Shown here in pieces: positions 10,901-18,073 of a DNA stretch of 64,000 bases. Under the pieces are notes generated by a model that saw nothing but the letters and a program-made list of their open reading frames with translations, did no database searches and was not told the origin of the DNA. Numbering within the stretch: the stretch's first letter is position 1; each line of letters opens with the position of its first letter. Source of the DNA: CBDCMJ01 sp965224325 (lineage in GTDB: Bacteria > Chloroflexota > Dehalococcoidia > Lucifugimonadales > UBA3495); NCBI GenBank assembly GCA_965224325.1, contig CBDCYT010000018.1:16307-80306 (forward strand). The letters run 5' to 3'. The translations under genes were made by a program, and so were the position numbers.

Positions 10901-11289
10901 TGGCAGAAGAACGGACGATAATTGTTGAAGTTGTGCTGTCGCCAATGCAGGAGCAGCCGGGCCGTCTCCGGCGTAACGCCCCAGTTGTTGGGACCGGGAA
11001 TAGTCCTCCACTGGTCAACATGCCGCCGAATCTCGTTCACCGCCGCAGTAACGTCGTACTGCTGTTCCTGGGTGGACAGGCCCAATCCTTCGTCAATAAC
11101 AAACTGCTGCTGTCCGCCCCTGGCCCTTCCCCTCTGCCTGGGTTTGGGGATTGGCGTTACGAATTCGGCCCCTCTCCGGCTTTCTATGATTCGTTGAGTT
11201 GGTTGGCCTTCTTCGTCCAACTCCCAGTGTTGAGATGGATATTCGTATGGCGAGTTGATTATGGGCCGGTCAAAGAACGGGTTCTCCAT
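7897..11289 (-). CDS. SF2 helicase-type restriction endonuclease (BPTD_3080-like, 1130 aa)
   Basis: This is the restriction partner of the Mod protein. The N-terminal half is an SF2 translocase with Walker A at residues 179-183 (LATGAGKTTVMAM) and a DEGH box at 313-316 (LNDEGHHCYR). The C-terminal region carries a PD-(D/E)XK-like nuclease signature: YIPDFIV at 927-933 and IVEIKGYR at about 946-953, giving D930, E948 and K950. The overall plan matches type III Res-like enzymes, and the closest family I can name is the BPTD_3080 group of helicase-nucleases. A ribosome binding site (AGAGAGG) precedes ATG 11289. The gene is intact. Confidence 0.85.
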   Translation of the reverse strand: MENPFFDRPIINSPYEYPSQHWELDEEGQPTQRIIESRRGAEFVTPIPKPRQRGRARGGQQQFVIDEGLGLSTQEQQYDVTAAVNEIRRHVDQWRTIPGPNNWGVTPETARLLLHWRQHNFNNYRPFFCQVEAVETLIWLTEVAPKLSAADRRVLNRLADVNNEANPELLRIALKLATGAGKTTVMAMIIAWQTINAVRHPNSRRFTRGFLVVAPGLTIKDRLRVLQPNDPDSYYASRELVPGEMLEDLQRAKIVITNYHALRLRERLEVSSGGRALLQGPGQPLETLETEGQMVQRVMPELMGIKNVMALNDEGHHCYRLKPGEDDERPLTAEEKQEAAKNSEEARVWISGLEIVKRKLGLRQVVDLSATPFFLRGSGYAEGTLFPWTVSDFSLMDAIECGIVKLPRVPVADNIPGEQVPVFRNLWEHIREAMPRAGRNRAVNLDPLDLPTPLLTALEALYGHYKTTYDQWKGSGATVPPCFIVVCNNTSTSKLVYDYVSGFERENDDGSTSVQNGRLPLFRNFDEYDNRYPIPRTLLIDSQQLESGDKLSDDFRRAAAAQIERFRWERQERSGNREEADNITEQELLREVMNTVGKEERLGESIRCVVSVSMLTEGWDANTVTHVLGVRAFGTQLLCEQVVGRALRRQSYDLNEENRFNVEYADVLGIPFDFTARPVVVGPGKPRQTVHVRAMRPERDHLEITFPRVSGYREDPPKEDLIANFTGDSRLDLTPDLVGPTQTRNEGIIGEGVDLNLVHTGDLRTSSLVLHLTKRLLETKWRDPNQDIKMHLFGKLRNVVKQWLDTCLVCRGGTFPAQLMYQSLADMACNRITAAITSSQGERSIKALLDSYNSTGSTRHVNFTTSRTGLWTTDSRKCHVNLAVLDSDWEAEFCRAVEAHPLVKAYMKNHNLGLEVPYLYGSTPRTYIPDFIVQVDDGQDDPLNLIVEIKGYRGEDAREKKNTMEAYWLPGVNALGEYGRWAFAEFTDVYDIESGFNSLVAGITDQQESVASYKAAGWLSDAGGGEPQVEDISRRRSEEYADFLVEQHRSQGERMMKFLEFERGLCESQRNLSQQERYLLFLEHESHVSEEGRERYLRVLEHERQHMERHNPGSSTSSGPDPQPDTNDTD

Positions 11290-11341
11290 GATTCGCCTCT
11301 CTTAGGGTAGTCATAAGACTACCATTTGAAGGGCCAGATTC

Positions 11342-11989
11342 TTAAAGCGCCAGTCGCGTCTGGCCGTGGTATTCCTGCAAGGACGGGTAAAGCTGCCCGT
11401 CGGTAGCGACGTAAAGGATCCCTAGCCGTTCGAGCCTTATTGTCAGAGCCGAAATAGTAACCTGAAAGAGGTCTCGCAACCTGTACAGGTTCGTCCAATT
11501 GGTAATGTCGACGTCGCTTACGGCTTCCCACAGCAGGCTGGACGGCATCAAGAGAAAAGCCATGAATCTATGGGCCTGAGTTTCCTTGGGCCCTTGAGTA
11601 CAGGTGGATTCTTGGTAGAGGCACTCGTAAACTTGGTCGAGGTTAGGCAGTTGCTGTTGGGCGGCCAGGTTATGGTCAACGTGCATCTCCCAGTGGCCGA
11701 CTTCGTGGCCCAATACGGTGTTGTATAAGCCCGGGGTCTCCTCGAAGACCTGACGACGGGATTCGTTGAACTTAATCATGCGTTCATCTGGGTCCAGCCC
11801 GGCCAAGGTGGATGTGCCAGCCGCCTCAGGGAGAGCGTCCCACAAGATACGCAAGTCCAGCGGGCCATCGGCGATGTCCTCAACCGGCACCGGTGGCTCT
11901 ATTACAGCCTCGAGCTCACGCTCATACCGATTCAACAACCGGGTGGCCTGCCTTTCTATATGGACATCAGGCAAGTACCTTGTAGTCAT
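11342..11989 (-). CDS. ImmA/IrrE-type metallopeptidase (215 aa)
   Basis: HEVGH at residues 95-99 (counted from ATG 11989) is the zinc-binding HEXXH motif of ImmA/IrrE peptidases (VLGHEVGHWEMH). Such proteins usually cleave or derepress a partner XRE repressor. The start at 11989 forms an ATGA overlap with the stop of the XRE gene just upstream, strong evidence for coupled expression and for this start rather than the ATG at 12040. Its position between the regulator and the nuclease suggests control of the restriction operon, possibly in response to DNA damage or infection (inference). Confidence 0.85.
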   Translation of the reverse strand: MTTRYLPDVHIERQATRLLNRYERELEAVIEPPVPVEDIADGPLDLRILWDALPEAAGTSTLAGLDPDERMIKFNESRRQVFEETPGLYNTVLGHEVGHWEMHVDHNLAAQQQLPNLDQVYECLYQESTCTQGPKETQAHRFMAFLLMPSSLLWEAVSDVDITNWTNLYRLRDLFQVTISALTIRLERLGILYVATDGQLYPSLQEYHGQTRLAL

Positions 11990-12360
11990 CCTTCCTCCGG
12001 TTGTTCTTCCGGCGACCGACCCGAAAAGAGCTTTCGCCAATCGGCTCCTGAACGGACATCACTCCCCACGGACCGCAGTAGCCGCACAACCTCAGGGTTA
12101 CGGGAAAGGGTTTCCGCCAAGTCCGAAGGAATTTTGCCCGCCAGGGTGATCAATTCATCCGCCAACGCGGTCTCGTCCTTCCCCAATTTGCCTGCTAGTT
12201 CCTTGGCAATCCGTAGGAGGACGCCTTCGCTGGGAGGTTCGACCCGACCGTTTTCGATCTTGCTCAAATAGGTGAAATCTACCCCGACCCGCTCCGCCAG
12301 CGCCCGCTGACTCATCCGGGCAGCTTTCCGCAACTCGCGCAACCGGTCAGGAAAAGGCAT
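11986..12360 (-). CDS. XRE-family transcriptional regulator (124 aa)
   Basis: A classical helix-turn-helix of the XRE/Cro type covers residues about 5-60: MSQRALAERVGVDFTYLSKI, followed by ENGRVEPPSE. ATG 12360 is chosen because GGAGG lies 5 nt before it; the ORF could otherwise begin at 12411. It is the first gene of the leftward operon and overlaps the ImmA/IrrE gene by 4 nt. A perfect inverted repeat 33 bp upstream (12393-12407) is a candidate operator, so autoregulation is likely. XRE plus ImmA/IrrE is a well-known regulatory pair. Confidence 0.9.
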   Translation of the reverse strand: MPFPDRLRELRKAARMSQRALAERVGVDFTYLSKIENGRVEPPSEGVLLRIAKELAGKLGKDETALADELITLAGKIPSDLAETLSRNPEVVRLLRSVGSDVRSGADWRKLFSGRSPEEQPEEG

Positions 12361-12392
12361 CGGAACCTCCGTGTTCAGTCTCCCAAAGTTTG

Positions 12393-12407
12393 TGTTGAAA
12401 GTCAACA
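12393..12407. promoter_or_regulatory. Candidate XRE operator TGTTGA-AAG-TCAACA
   Basis: A perfect 6-bp inverted repeat with a 3-bp spacer lies 33 bp upstream of the XRE start and within the 173-bp region between two divergent operons. Its size and position fit an operator for the XRE protein. It could influence the leftward restriction operon and perhaps the rightward CBASS operon. It was found by eye only; no second copy was recognised. Confidence 0.4.
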
Positions 12408-12533
12408 ACATAGACTGTTACAATTTTGATTGAGAGGACGTGCCATTCCGGTACAGTTGATGCCATTTGGTTTCCGTCTGGCTACAAGCAGAGGATAGAA
12501 GGTGCGTTAGGCGCTGTTTGAGAGAGGTACCCC

Positions 12534-13097
12534 TTGTTGACAAGTTACAAACATTGCGTGGTCTTGATGAGCGGGGGCATTGACTCCTCCGCAACTCTGG
12601 CTACCGACCAAGCGCCTGGTACGTCCCTGAGTGGAATGTTCGTGGACTACGGGCAACCGGCGGCGCGGAGTGAATGGGAAGCAGCCCAGCGGATTGCAAG
12701 CCATTACCAAATCGAGATTGACAAGGTAGATTTGGGTATCAGCTTGGTATCGGATCGGGGAGAATTCTTCGGCAGAAACGCCTTGTTCATTTTGACCGCT
12801 GCCGGAACCATCCCACAGAGGCCACTGGCCGTAGCTTTGGGGGTCCATGCGCTCACCGATTACTATGACGCGACGCCTCTTTTCGTCAAGCACGTGGAAA
12901 GACTCTTGAACGGATATTCCGGAGGGTCGGTTACTTTGTCCGTCCCTTTCCTAGCTGACACCAAGGCCGAAGTTATTCGATACGCGATGGAGAAGTCGGT
13001 GCCGCTCCATTTGACCTACAGCTGTGAATGGCAGAACGCGCCCGCCTGTGGAGAGTGCCCGTCTTGCCGTGACAGGATTGAACTCAATGCAGACTGA
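12534..13097 (+). CDS. QueC-like 7-cyano-7-deazaguanine synthase homologue of a type IV CBASS operon
   Basis: The PP-loop ATPase motif SGGIDSS is at residues 13-19, and a four-cysteine zinc site is at C164, C172, C175 and C178 (CEWQNAPACGECPSC). Both are hallmarks of QueC, which makes the queuosine precursor preQ0 from carboxydeazaguanine. At 187 aa it is shorter than usual QueC. Here it heads an operon with a TGT-like protein and a CD-NTase, the gene set of type IV CBASS (QueC-like Cap9, TGT-like Cap10), so the role is probably base or nucleotide modification in defence rather than tRNA queuosine. The start is TTG 12534 or the next TTG, behind AGAGAGG. Confidence 0.82.
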   Translation: MLTSYKHCVVLMSGGIDSSATLATDQAPGTSLSGMFVDYGQPAARSEWEAAQRIASHYQIEIDKVDLGISLVSDRGEFFGRNALFILTAAGTIPQRPLAVALGVHALTDYYDATPLFVKHVERLLNGYSGGSVTLSVPFLADTKAEVIRYAMEKSVPLHLTYSCEWQNAPACGECPSCRDRIELNAD

Positions 13098-14064
13098 ACG
13101 CACGCACGCCGAGGTCCGCAGAGTCCACAAGCTGGAGGTCAGCACACCGCTCATCTCGCCGTCCTTTTCCAGCCGAGGGTTTCCCTACGTATCGGACATC
13201 TGGGAAGAGTTCCGGCATAAGCTGTATGGTATTTGCCTTGTGAGCGCCTTCGACGTAGCCATGGGACGTATCCCCCCTGTCGTGGCCGAAATGGTCAATG
13301 TCGTCATTATTGACAGTGGCTTGTATGAGACCAAGAACGGATCTGTGGAATCCAGTTACCTGCATACACCTTCATCGACAGTCAACTGGACAAGAAAGCA
13401 GTACCATGAGGCCGTGAAGAGCATGGGCGAGAGGAATAACGTATTACTGGTCAACTTCGACCATGTTGGCTGCTTGGAATCCCAAATCGTCAGAGCATCG
13501 GAAGACTTCTCCCTTGCCCCCTATGCGGCATGGGACTTCCTGGTTAAGCCTGCGGATGAGACAGAATGGGTCAACGTACCGAAGTTAAGCCGTCACTTGG
13601 AGGAACTGAAGCAATTTAGCGTCATTGGGATCACCGCCCGCGAAGCAGGCGATTCGTTCTTGAAACGGTGCAGTTCCATTGTGATGCTGCGCGATTTGCT
13701 AAATGACGCCGGCCTGGACACCCCAATTCATGTGTTTGGGGCGATTAACCCCTACGAAATACTGGCTTACTTCTTCTGTGGCGCTGACATCTTTGATGGC
13801 CTCAATTGGCTCCGCTTGGCTTTCCGCGAGGATGGTTCCGCTCCGATTGACGAATCAGCAATAGAGAATATGAAATGGAACCTATCTGACCTAGACCTTC
13901 TGTCCGGGGAATGGACAAATAACCTGAGATTCCTGTACAGATTGCAGGAAGCAATGCAAGAGTACACTGACAATGGGTACCTTGAATCCCTTGTAGAAGA
14001 GTTTCCGATAGCCCGACGAGCGGCGAATATCGCCGAAATCGCCGGGGCAGAAATCCGAAAATAG
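13087..14064 (+). CDS. TGT-like (tRNA-guanine transglycosylase fold) CBASS ancillary protein
   Basis: The segment TPIHVFGAINPYEILAYFFC followed by GADIFDGLNW matches the TGT pattern in which HVLGIG and P-ELL-x-G-x-D-x-FD end the barrel. The overall similarity is distant, and typical catalytic aspartates were not assigned. The start at 13087 overlaps the QueC-like stop by 11 nt, which implies coupled translation; a longer in-frame start at 13024 lies inside the previous gene. In type IV CBASS the QueC-like and TGT-like proteins occur together with the cyclase. The substrate is unknown. Confidence 0.7.
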   Translation: MQTERTHAEVRRVHKLEVSTPLISPSFSSRGFPYVSDIWEEFRHKLYGICLVSAFDVAMGRIPPVVAEMVNVVIIDSGLYETKNGSVESSYLHTPSSTVNWTRKQYHEAVKSMGERNNVLLVNFDHVGCLESQIVRASEDFSLAPYAAWDFLVKPADETEWVNVPKLSRHLEELKQFSVIGITAREAGDSFLKRCSSIVMLRDLLNDAGLDTPIHVFGAINPYEILAYFFCGADIFDGLNWLRLAFREDGSAPIDESAIENMKWNLSDLDLLSGEWTNNLRFLYRLQEAMQEYTDNGYLESLVEEFPIARRAANIAEIAGAEIRK

Positions 14065-14076
14065 AGGAGCAGGACA

Positions 14077-14955
14077 ATGGGTGGCAGTTCAGGCCGGTTT
14101 GTCTGGCAGCCCACACGACCAACAAGCGATGACCAGATAAACGGGTGGCTGCGCGACAAGCTGCGGGACTACAATGACACGGACACAGAAGCGATCAATC
14201 GGCACATCCGGGGTTTGCGAGATGCTTTAGAGCAGACCGGGAACGATGTGTTGCCCGTTAGGTTCGGTGGTTCAGTGAGTCGCCACACCTACGTGGACGG
14301 TCTGAGCGATGTGGACGGGCTAATCAGGGTAAACGACTCGTCATTTTCAGGCCAATCCCCCAAGGCTGTGATCCAGGCAATGGCGGAGCTAATCCGGCAG
14401 CGAATGCCCAGAACGACGGTGGAGACAGGCAATTTGGCGATTACCGTCAAGTATGCCGACGGCCACGAAATCCAGTTGCTCCCCGCCATACGGACAAGAA
14501 CCGGCTATAGGATTGCAAACCCGACTCGAAATGAGTGGAGCGGGGTGATACACCCTGAGAGGTTCGCCCAAAAGCTCACCCAAGTGAATCAAGCGAACCG
14601 AGGTCAGGTCATACCGGCTGTCAAGTTGACTAAAGCCCTTTCCCATCGTCTCATACGAAGCGACCGGGACAAAATTACGGGTTATCACATCGAATCTCTG
14701 GCCGTAGAGGCATTCAAGAACTACCGGGGACCTACCGATCTGAAGAGCATGGTAAGCCACCTGACGGACTACTCTTCGACGGCGGTACAGCAGCCCATCA
14801 AGGACTCCACTGACCAATCAAGATACGTTGACGATTACATGGGCGGCCAGGGAAGCGCCGCTCGTCAGAGGGCAGCGGCCAGCTTCAAGCGGATGCGGGA
14901 CAGTATCAACAACTGCAAGTCCCAGGCGGACATTGATAACCTGTTCGACTTGTAG
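14077..14955 (+). CDS. CD-NTase (CBASS cyclic oligonucleotide synthase, 292 aa)
   Basis: The nucleotidyltransferase signature is complete: GGS at residues 64-66 (VRFGGSVSRHTYVDGLSDVD), D78 and D80 as metal ligands, and E131 in HEIQLLPA as third acidic residue. CD-NTases make cyclic di- or trinucleotides on phage infection that activate an effector. GAGGAG precedes ATG 14077. It sits 12 bp after the TGT-like gene and is followed directly by the putative effector gene. The C-terminal helical half (SHRLIRSDRDKITGYHIESL) fits the OAS-like fold. Clade and nucleotide product cannot be told from the sequence alone. Confidence 0.88.
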   Translation: MGGSSGRFVWQPTRPTSDDQINGWLRDKLRDYNDTDTEAINRHIRGLRDALEQTGNDVLPVRFGGSVSRHTYVDGLSDVDGLIRVNDSSFSGQSPKAVIQAMAELIRQRMPRTTVETGNLAITVKYADGHEIQLLPAIRTRTGYRIANPTRNEWSGVIHPERFAQKLTQVNQANRGQVIPAVKLTKALSHRLIRSDRDKITGYHIESLAVEAFKNYRGPTDLKSMVSHLTDYSSTAVQQPIKDSTDQSRYVDDYMGGQGSAARQRAAASFKRMRDSINNCKSQADIDNLFDL

Positions 14956-14973
14956 GTGGAGTCAACTACCCCA

Positions 14974-15522
14974 ATGAAAGGGAAGTACATACTGATTTGC
15001 GGGAGCGCAAGCAATTCGTGCTCTGAAGCGAAGTTAGACCGGGCCATCGAATTCGTCGAGCGTCTCGTTGGCGAAGTTCTGAGACGCGGGGGAGGGTTGG
15101 TGATATTGGCATCCGACGACTCAGCAACCCTAGACTCCAGGGGCGTCCCCCGAATTTTCGACTGGGTAGCGCTGCGGGAAGTGGAGCGGTACGTGGAGAG
15201 CACTACCGAAGGCCCCAGGAAGTGCGCGCGGATAGTGATGCCTGACCATGTTGTGGAAAGCAGGGTAAGCGACGGTAATTTGCGGACGTTGACCAGTTTG
15301 CAGCAACGGGGCGTCGTAGAGGTTGAACGGATCAGGAGAGAGGAGTATACTGGTGGAGCAGGCGGGCGGCTAAAGACTTTTCGTATCCCCGACCGGGGCA
15401 TAGCTCTTTCCCTGCCCAGCTCCAGGGACAGGATTTCTGTGACCCTTTGTGCGACAACTGAAGGCCCGTCAATCTCACGCTCTAACGTCAAAGTGTCCAG
15501 CCGGTCAATGACCCTTTCGTGA
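14974..15522 (+). CDS. Putative CBASS effector with Rossmann/SLOG-like N-terminus, C-terminus probably damaged
   Basis: The N-terminus KGKYILICGSASNSC, an acidic amphipathic helix, then RRGGGLVILASDD, resembles SLOG/TIR-like Rossmann domains that serve as CBASS effectors and bind or hydrolyse nucleotides. The position right after the cyclase fits an effector. The frame closes at 15522, but about 45 bp further on another frame reads GGTDMLAAGKPVLPLDL, the kind of motif expected near the end of such a domain; it then runs into an IS remnant beginning near 15597. A frameshift and truncation by the IS are therefore likely. A GTG start at 14956 is possible. The exact family is uncertain. Confidence 0.55.
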   Translation: MKGKYILICGSASNSCSEAKLDRAIEFVERLVGEVLRRGGGLVILASDDSATLDSRGVPRIFDWVALREVERYVESTTEGPRKCARIVMPDHVVESRVSDGNLRTLTSLQQRGVVEVERIRREEYTGGAGGRLKTFRIPDRGIALSLPSSRDRISVTLCATTEGPSISRSNVKVSSRSMTLS

Positions 15523-15596
15523 ATGCCTGAGAAGAAGCGGTCCGGGGCGGTACGGATATGCTGGCCGCGGGGAAGCCGGTATTGCCTCTGGATCTG

Positions 15597-15798
15597 AAAA
15601 CAGGGGGCTGCTACGGCCCGGACGAAGAGCTGATCCCATGACAGTGCCGGAAGTGCGCCGACTGCTCACCCGCCTTGTATGGACGGACAACCAACCGCCT
15701 GATTTCATCCTGTACTGGTCATGGTGGAGACGGCGCCACCAAGCCAGAGCCCAGAAATGCCACTACCAACGGCGCCTGTATGATCTGCGACTGTAGTA
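15597..15798 (+). mobile_element. Orphan 3-prime end of an IS701-type element
   Basis: About 200 bp closely match the last 200 bp of the IS701-type copy at 36478-37885, including the coding tail MTVPEVRRLLTRLVWT and the terminal inverted repeat CTGTAGTA, followed by CTAA (15799-15802). The left part and most of the transposase are missing. It is a deletion remnant that ends the CBASS effector region and shows that these elements were present before the current intact copies. Confidence 0.8.
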
Positions 15799-15909
15799 CT
15801 AAATTGAGGACAAGTCGTTCCGGCAACAAGAGCCATCGCCAGAATGTAGTATATTGGGCATATACGAGTAGGCTCCGGTGTGCGGCGCCAACCACCGAGG
15901 AGGGATACG

Positions 15910-16398
15910 ATGGGCACAGTCGGCAACTCACTGATCATCGGGATCACGCCTGAGGATATCTGCGAGGCGCTCTTGGGTTTCTATGCGTACGAACAGATCA
16001 CGGGCCAGATTATGCGGGCGTCGTCCCTGCGTCTTGCGGGACCGTCCGAGATCATGCTGCGAGATGCGATCGGCCGCCTCGTGGACGGCGCGGACCGGCA
16101 CGCCGGCGTGCTCGCCGGACGGATTGCGCGTCTGGGCGGGGACATCCCCGGCGATCCGTCGCGGTTCTCGGCGCTCGCGCCTTCGGGTTCGTGCGACGCC
16201 CCTGACCCGAACGACATGACGGCTTTCGCCGGGTTCACGCTGGAGCGGGAGCGCGGGGCGATCCGTTTCTACGCCGCCTTCCTCGACGGCATCCGCGACA
16301 AGGACAGCATTACCTGGTTCGAGCTGTTCGGCATCCTGAAATACCACGTCGAACTGGAGGATGAGATCGAGACCTTCATCAAGGGCTCGATCCCGTAG
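15910..16398 (+). CDS. Ferritin-like four-helix protein (162 aa)
   Basis: Helix-rich protein with paired glutamates spaced as in ferritin-like di-iron bundles: ICEALLGFYAYEQITGQI near the start, ADRHAGVLAGRIARLGG in the middle, and ERERGAIRFYAAFL with KYHVELEDEIETF at the end. It could be a Dps or bacterioferritin relative that stores iron or binds DNA, but the exact ligand set was not verified. ATG 15910 follows GGAGGG; an upstream start at 15880 lacks a site. It lies between IS remnants and is not obviously part of any operon. Confidence 0.6.
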   Translation: MGTVGNSLIIGITPEDICEALLGFYAYEQITGQIMRASSLRLAGPSEIMLRDAIGRLVDGADRHAGVLAGRIARLGGDIPGDPSRFSALAPSGSCDAPDPNDMTAFAGFTLERERGAIRFYAAFLDGIRDKDSITWFELFGILKYHVELEDEIETFIKGSIP

Positions 16399-16532
16399 TA
16401 GGGAAGCGCAGGCGGACGCACTGGCGCGTCTCCGGAGCGCCCGGGCCGGAGTTTGGCGTGCCGGGCCACAGTGCGTACAACCCCCCGTCTCATTGCTGCT
16501 CTATAGATTGGCACATAGGAAGGAGTTGCAAG

Positions 16533-16616
16533 ATGTACGGACTGAAGAATGCTCTCGGATTTTCAGGAACCATTAGGATGCTCATCATTGCGCTTGTCTG
16601 CGCCGCCGCCGTGTGA
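16533..16616 (+). CDS. Possible 27-aa membrane peptide
   Basis: A 28-codon frame with a very good ribosome binding site (AGGAAGGAG about 7 nt before the ATG) encodes a short peptide whose second half is hydrophobic (MLIIALVCAAAV). It lies in the 240-bp gap between the ferritin-like gene and an IS701-type element. It may be a small membrane peptide or the remains of a longer gene. The evidence is the binding site and the hydrophobic pattern only. Confidence 0.35.
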   Translation: MYGLKNALGFSGTIRMLIIALVCAAAV

Positions 16617-16639
16617 TACGACGCCAGCGGAGAGGCTAG

Positions 16640-18069
16640 TACTACAGGCGCAGATTAATAGCGGGTAGAATTAGACGCAGTCAGGCAGTGTTGAGGTGAG
16701 GTGGTGGTTGCCGTGATGGATGATGTGGTGGAAGTGGCCAGGTGGTCTGAGGGGATTGAACGGATCCATGAGTGCATCGCCGGCCGGTTCCGGCGTCCGG
16801 AGCCCCGCCGGCGGGCGCTGGAGTACCTGCGGGGGCTGCTGAGTCCGGTGGAACGCAAGAATGGCTGGCAGTTGGCGGAGCAGGCGGGAGATGCCACTCC
16901 CGACGGGGTGCAGCGCCTGCTGTCCACCTACAGGTGGGACGCGGACCAAGTTCGCGATGACCTCAGGGACTATGTGGTCGAGCATCTGGGCGACGCCGAC
17001 GGGGTGCTGGTGGTGGACGAGACCGGCTTCCTCAAGAAAGGCGACAAGTCCGTTGGGGTGCAGCGGCAGTACAGCGGCACTGCGGGGCGGATCGAGAACT
17101 CCCAAGTGGGAGTATTCCTGGCCTACGCCGGTGTGAAGGGCAGGACGCTGCTGGACCGGGAGTTGTATCTGCCCCAGGTGTGGGCGGAGGACCGGGAGAG
17201 ACGCCGGGAGGCCGGGGTGCCGGAGTATGTCGGATTCCGCACCAAGCCTCAGTTGGCCCAGATGATGCTGGAGCGAGCGGTGGAATCGGGAATCCCCTTC
17301 GGCTGGGTTACTGGAGACGAGGTCTACGGCAGCGACCGCAACCTGCGCCTGTGGCTGGAGCGGGAGGGCATCCCCCACGTGCTGGCCATCAAACGCAGCG
17401 AAAAGCTGTGGGCTTTGACGGACAAGGGACCTCATCAGGTGAGGGCTGACCGCCTGGCGCTTGGGGTCGAGGAATCCGGCTGGCAGCGGCTGAGCGCAGG
17501 CGACGGAGCCAAGGGACCTCGGGTCTACGACTGGACCACCGTGGCGATACGGCCCCTGCGGGAGCCGGGCAAAGAGTATTGGCTGCTGGCCCGGCGCAGC
17601 ATTGCCAAGCCTGACGAGCTGGCCTACTACGTCTGTCATGGCCCGGCGGGGACAACCCAAGAGGAACTGGCGAGGGTCGCCGGGACCCGCTGGGCTATAG
17701 AGGAACGCTTCGAGGAAGCCAAGGGACAGGTGGGACTGGACCAGTACGAGGTACGCAGATGGGATGGCTGGTATCGCCACATCACCCTGGCGATGTTGGC
17801 TCACGCCTACCTGGCGGTGATCAGGTATTATGCGAGGACACTGGGATGCCTGGCGGAAAGGGGGGCGGTCCCAGCAGGGACCGGAGCCTGATTCCGTTAA
17901 CAGTCCCCGAGGTGCGCCGGCTGCTTACCCGCCTTATATGGACTCCAAACCGCTCTGCCGATTTCGTGCTGTCCTGGTCCCACTGGAGACGAAGACATCA
18001 GGCCAGAGCGCAACAAAGCCACTACCAACGTCGATTATCGCAACTGACAACAGTAGTGCGGCTGTAGTA
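16640..18069 (+). mobile_element. IS701-family element, copy 1 (1430 bp)
   Basis: Terminal inverted repeats TACTACAG / CTGTAGTA bound the element. The left flank is CTAG (16636-16639) and the right flank CTAA (18070-18073), both fitting the YTAR target preference known for IS701 elements, but they are not identical, so the flanks may not be one original duplication. It meets copy 2 tail to tail, sharing the CTAA. It contains one transposase gene plus a coding tail in the -1 frame. Confidence 0.9.
16701..17891 (+). CDS. IS701-family transposase (copy 1)
   Basis: DDE transposase of about 396 aa. The catalytic residues are visible in context: VLVVDETGFLKKG (first Asp), WVTGDEVYGSD (second Asp) and TRWAIEERFEEAKG (Glu). 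The ORF ends in a short unrelated tail. About 55 further residues typical of the family C-terminus (SLIPLTVPEVRRLL to the element end) lie in the -1 frame after a run of G in GAAAGGGGGG. The same arrangement recurs in copies 2, 4 and 5, so a programmed -1 frameshift is possible. Confidence 0.88.
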   Translation: MVVAVMDDVVEVARWSEGIERIHECIAGRFRRPEPRRRALEYLRGLLSPVERKNGWQLAEQAGDATPDGVQRLLSTYRWDADQVRDDLRDYVVEHLGDADGVLVVDETGFLKKGDKSVGVQRQYSGTAGRIENSQVGVFLAYAGVKGRTLLDRELYLPQVWAEDRERRREAGVPEYVGFRTKPQLAQMMLERAVESGIPFGWVTGDEVYGSDRNLRLWLEREGIPHVLAIKRSEKLWALTDKGPHQVRADRLALGVEESGWQRLSAGDGAKGPRVYDWTTVAIRPLREPGKEYWLLARRSIAKPDELAYYVCHGPAGTTQEELARVAGTRWAIEERFEEAKGQVGLDQYEVRRWDGWYRHITLAMLAHAYLAVIRYYARTLGCLAERGAVPAGTGA

Positions 18070-18073
18070 CTAA

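Noticed and set aside
10003..11310. 435-aa plus-strand ORF opposite the helicase-nuclease
   Set aside because: Antisense of a clear SF2 helicase gene with all motifs on the minus strand.
14865..15491. 208-aa minus-strand ORF opposite the CBASS effector
   Set aside because: Ser/Arg-rich antisense shadow; the plus-strand frame follows the cyclase gene directly and has a Rossmann-like start.
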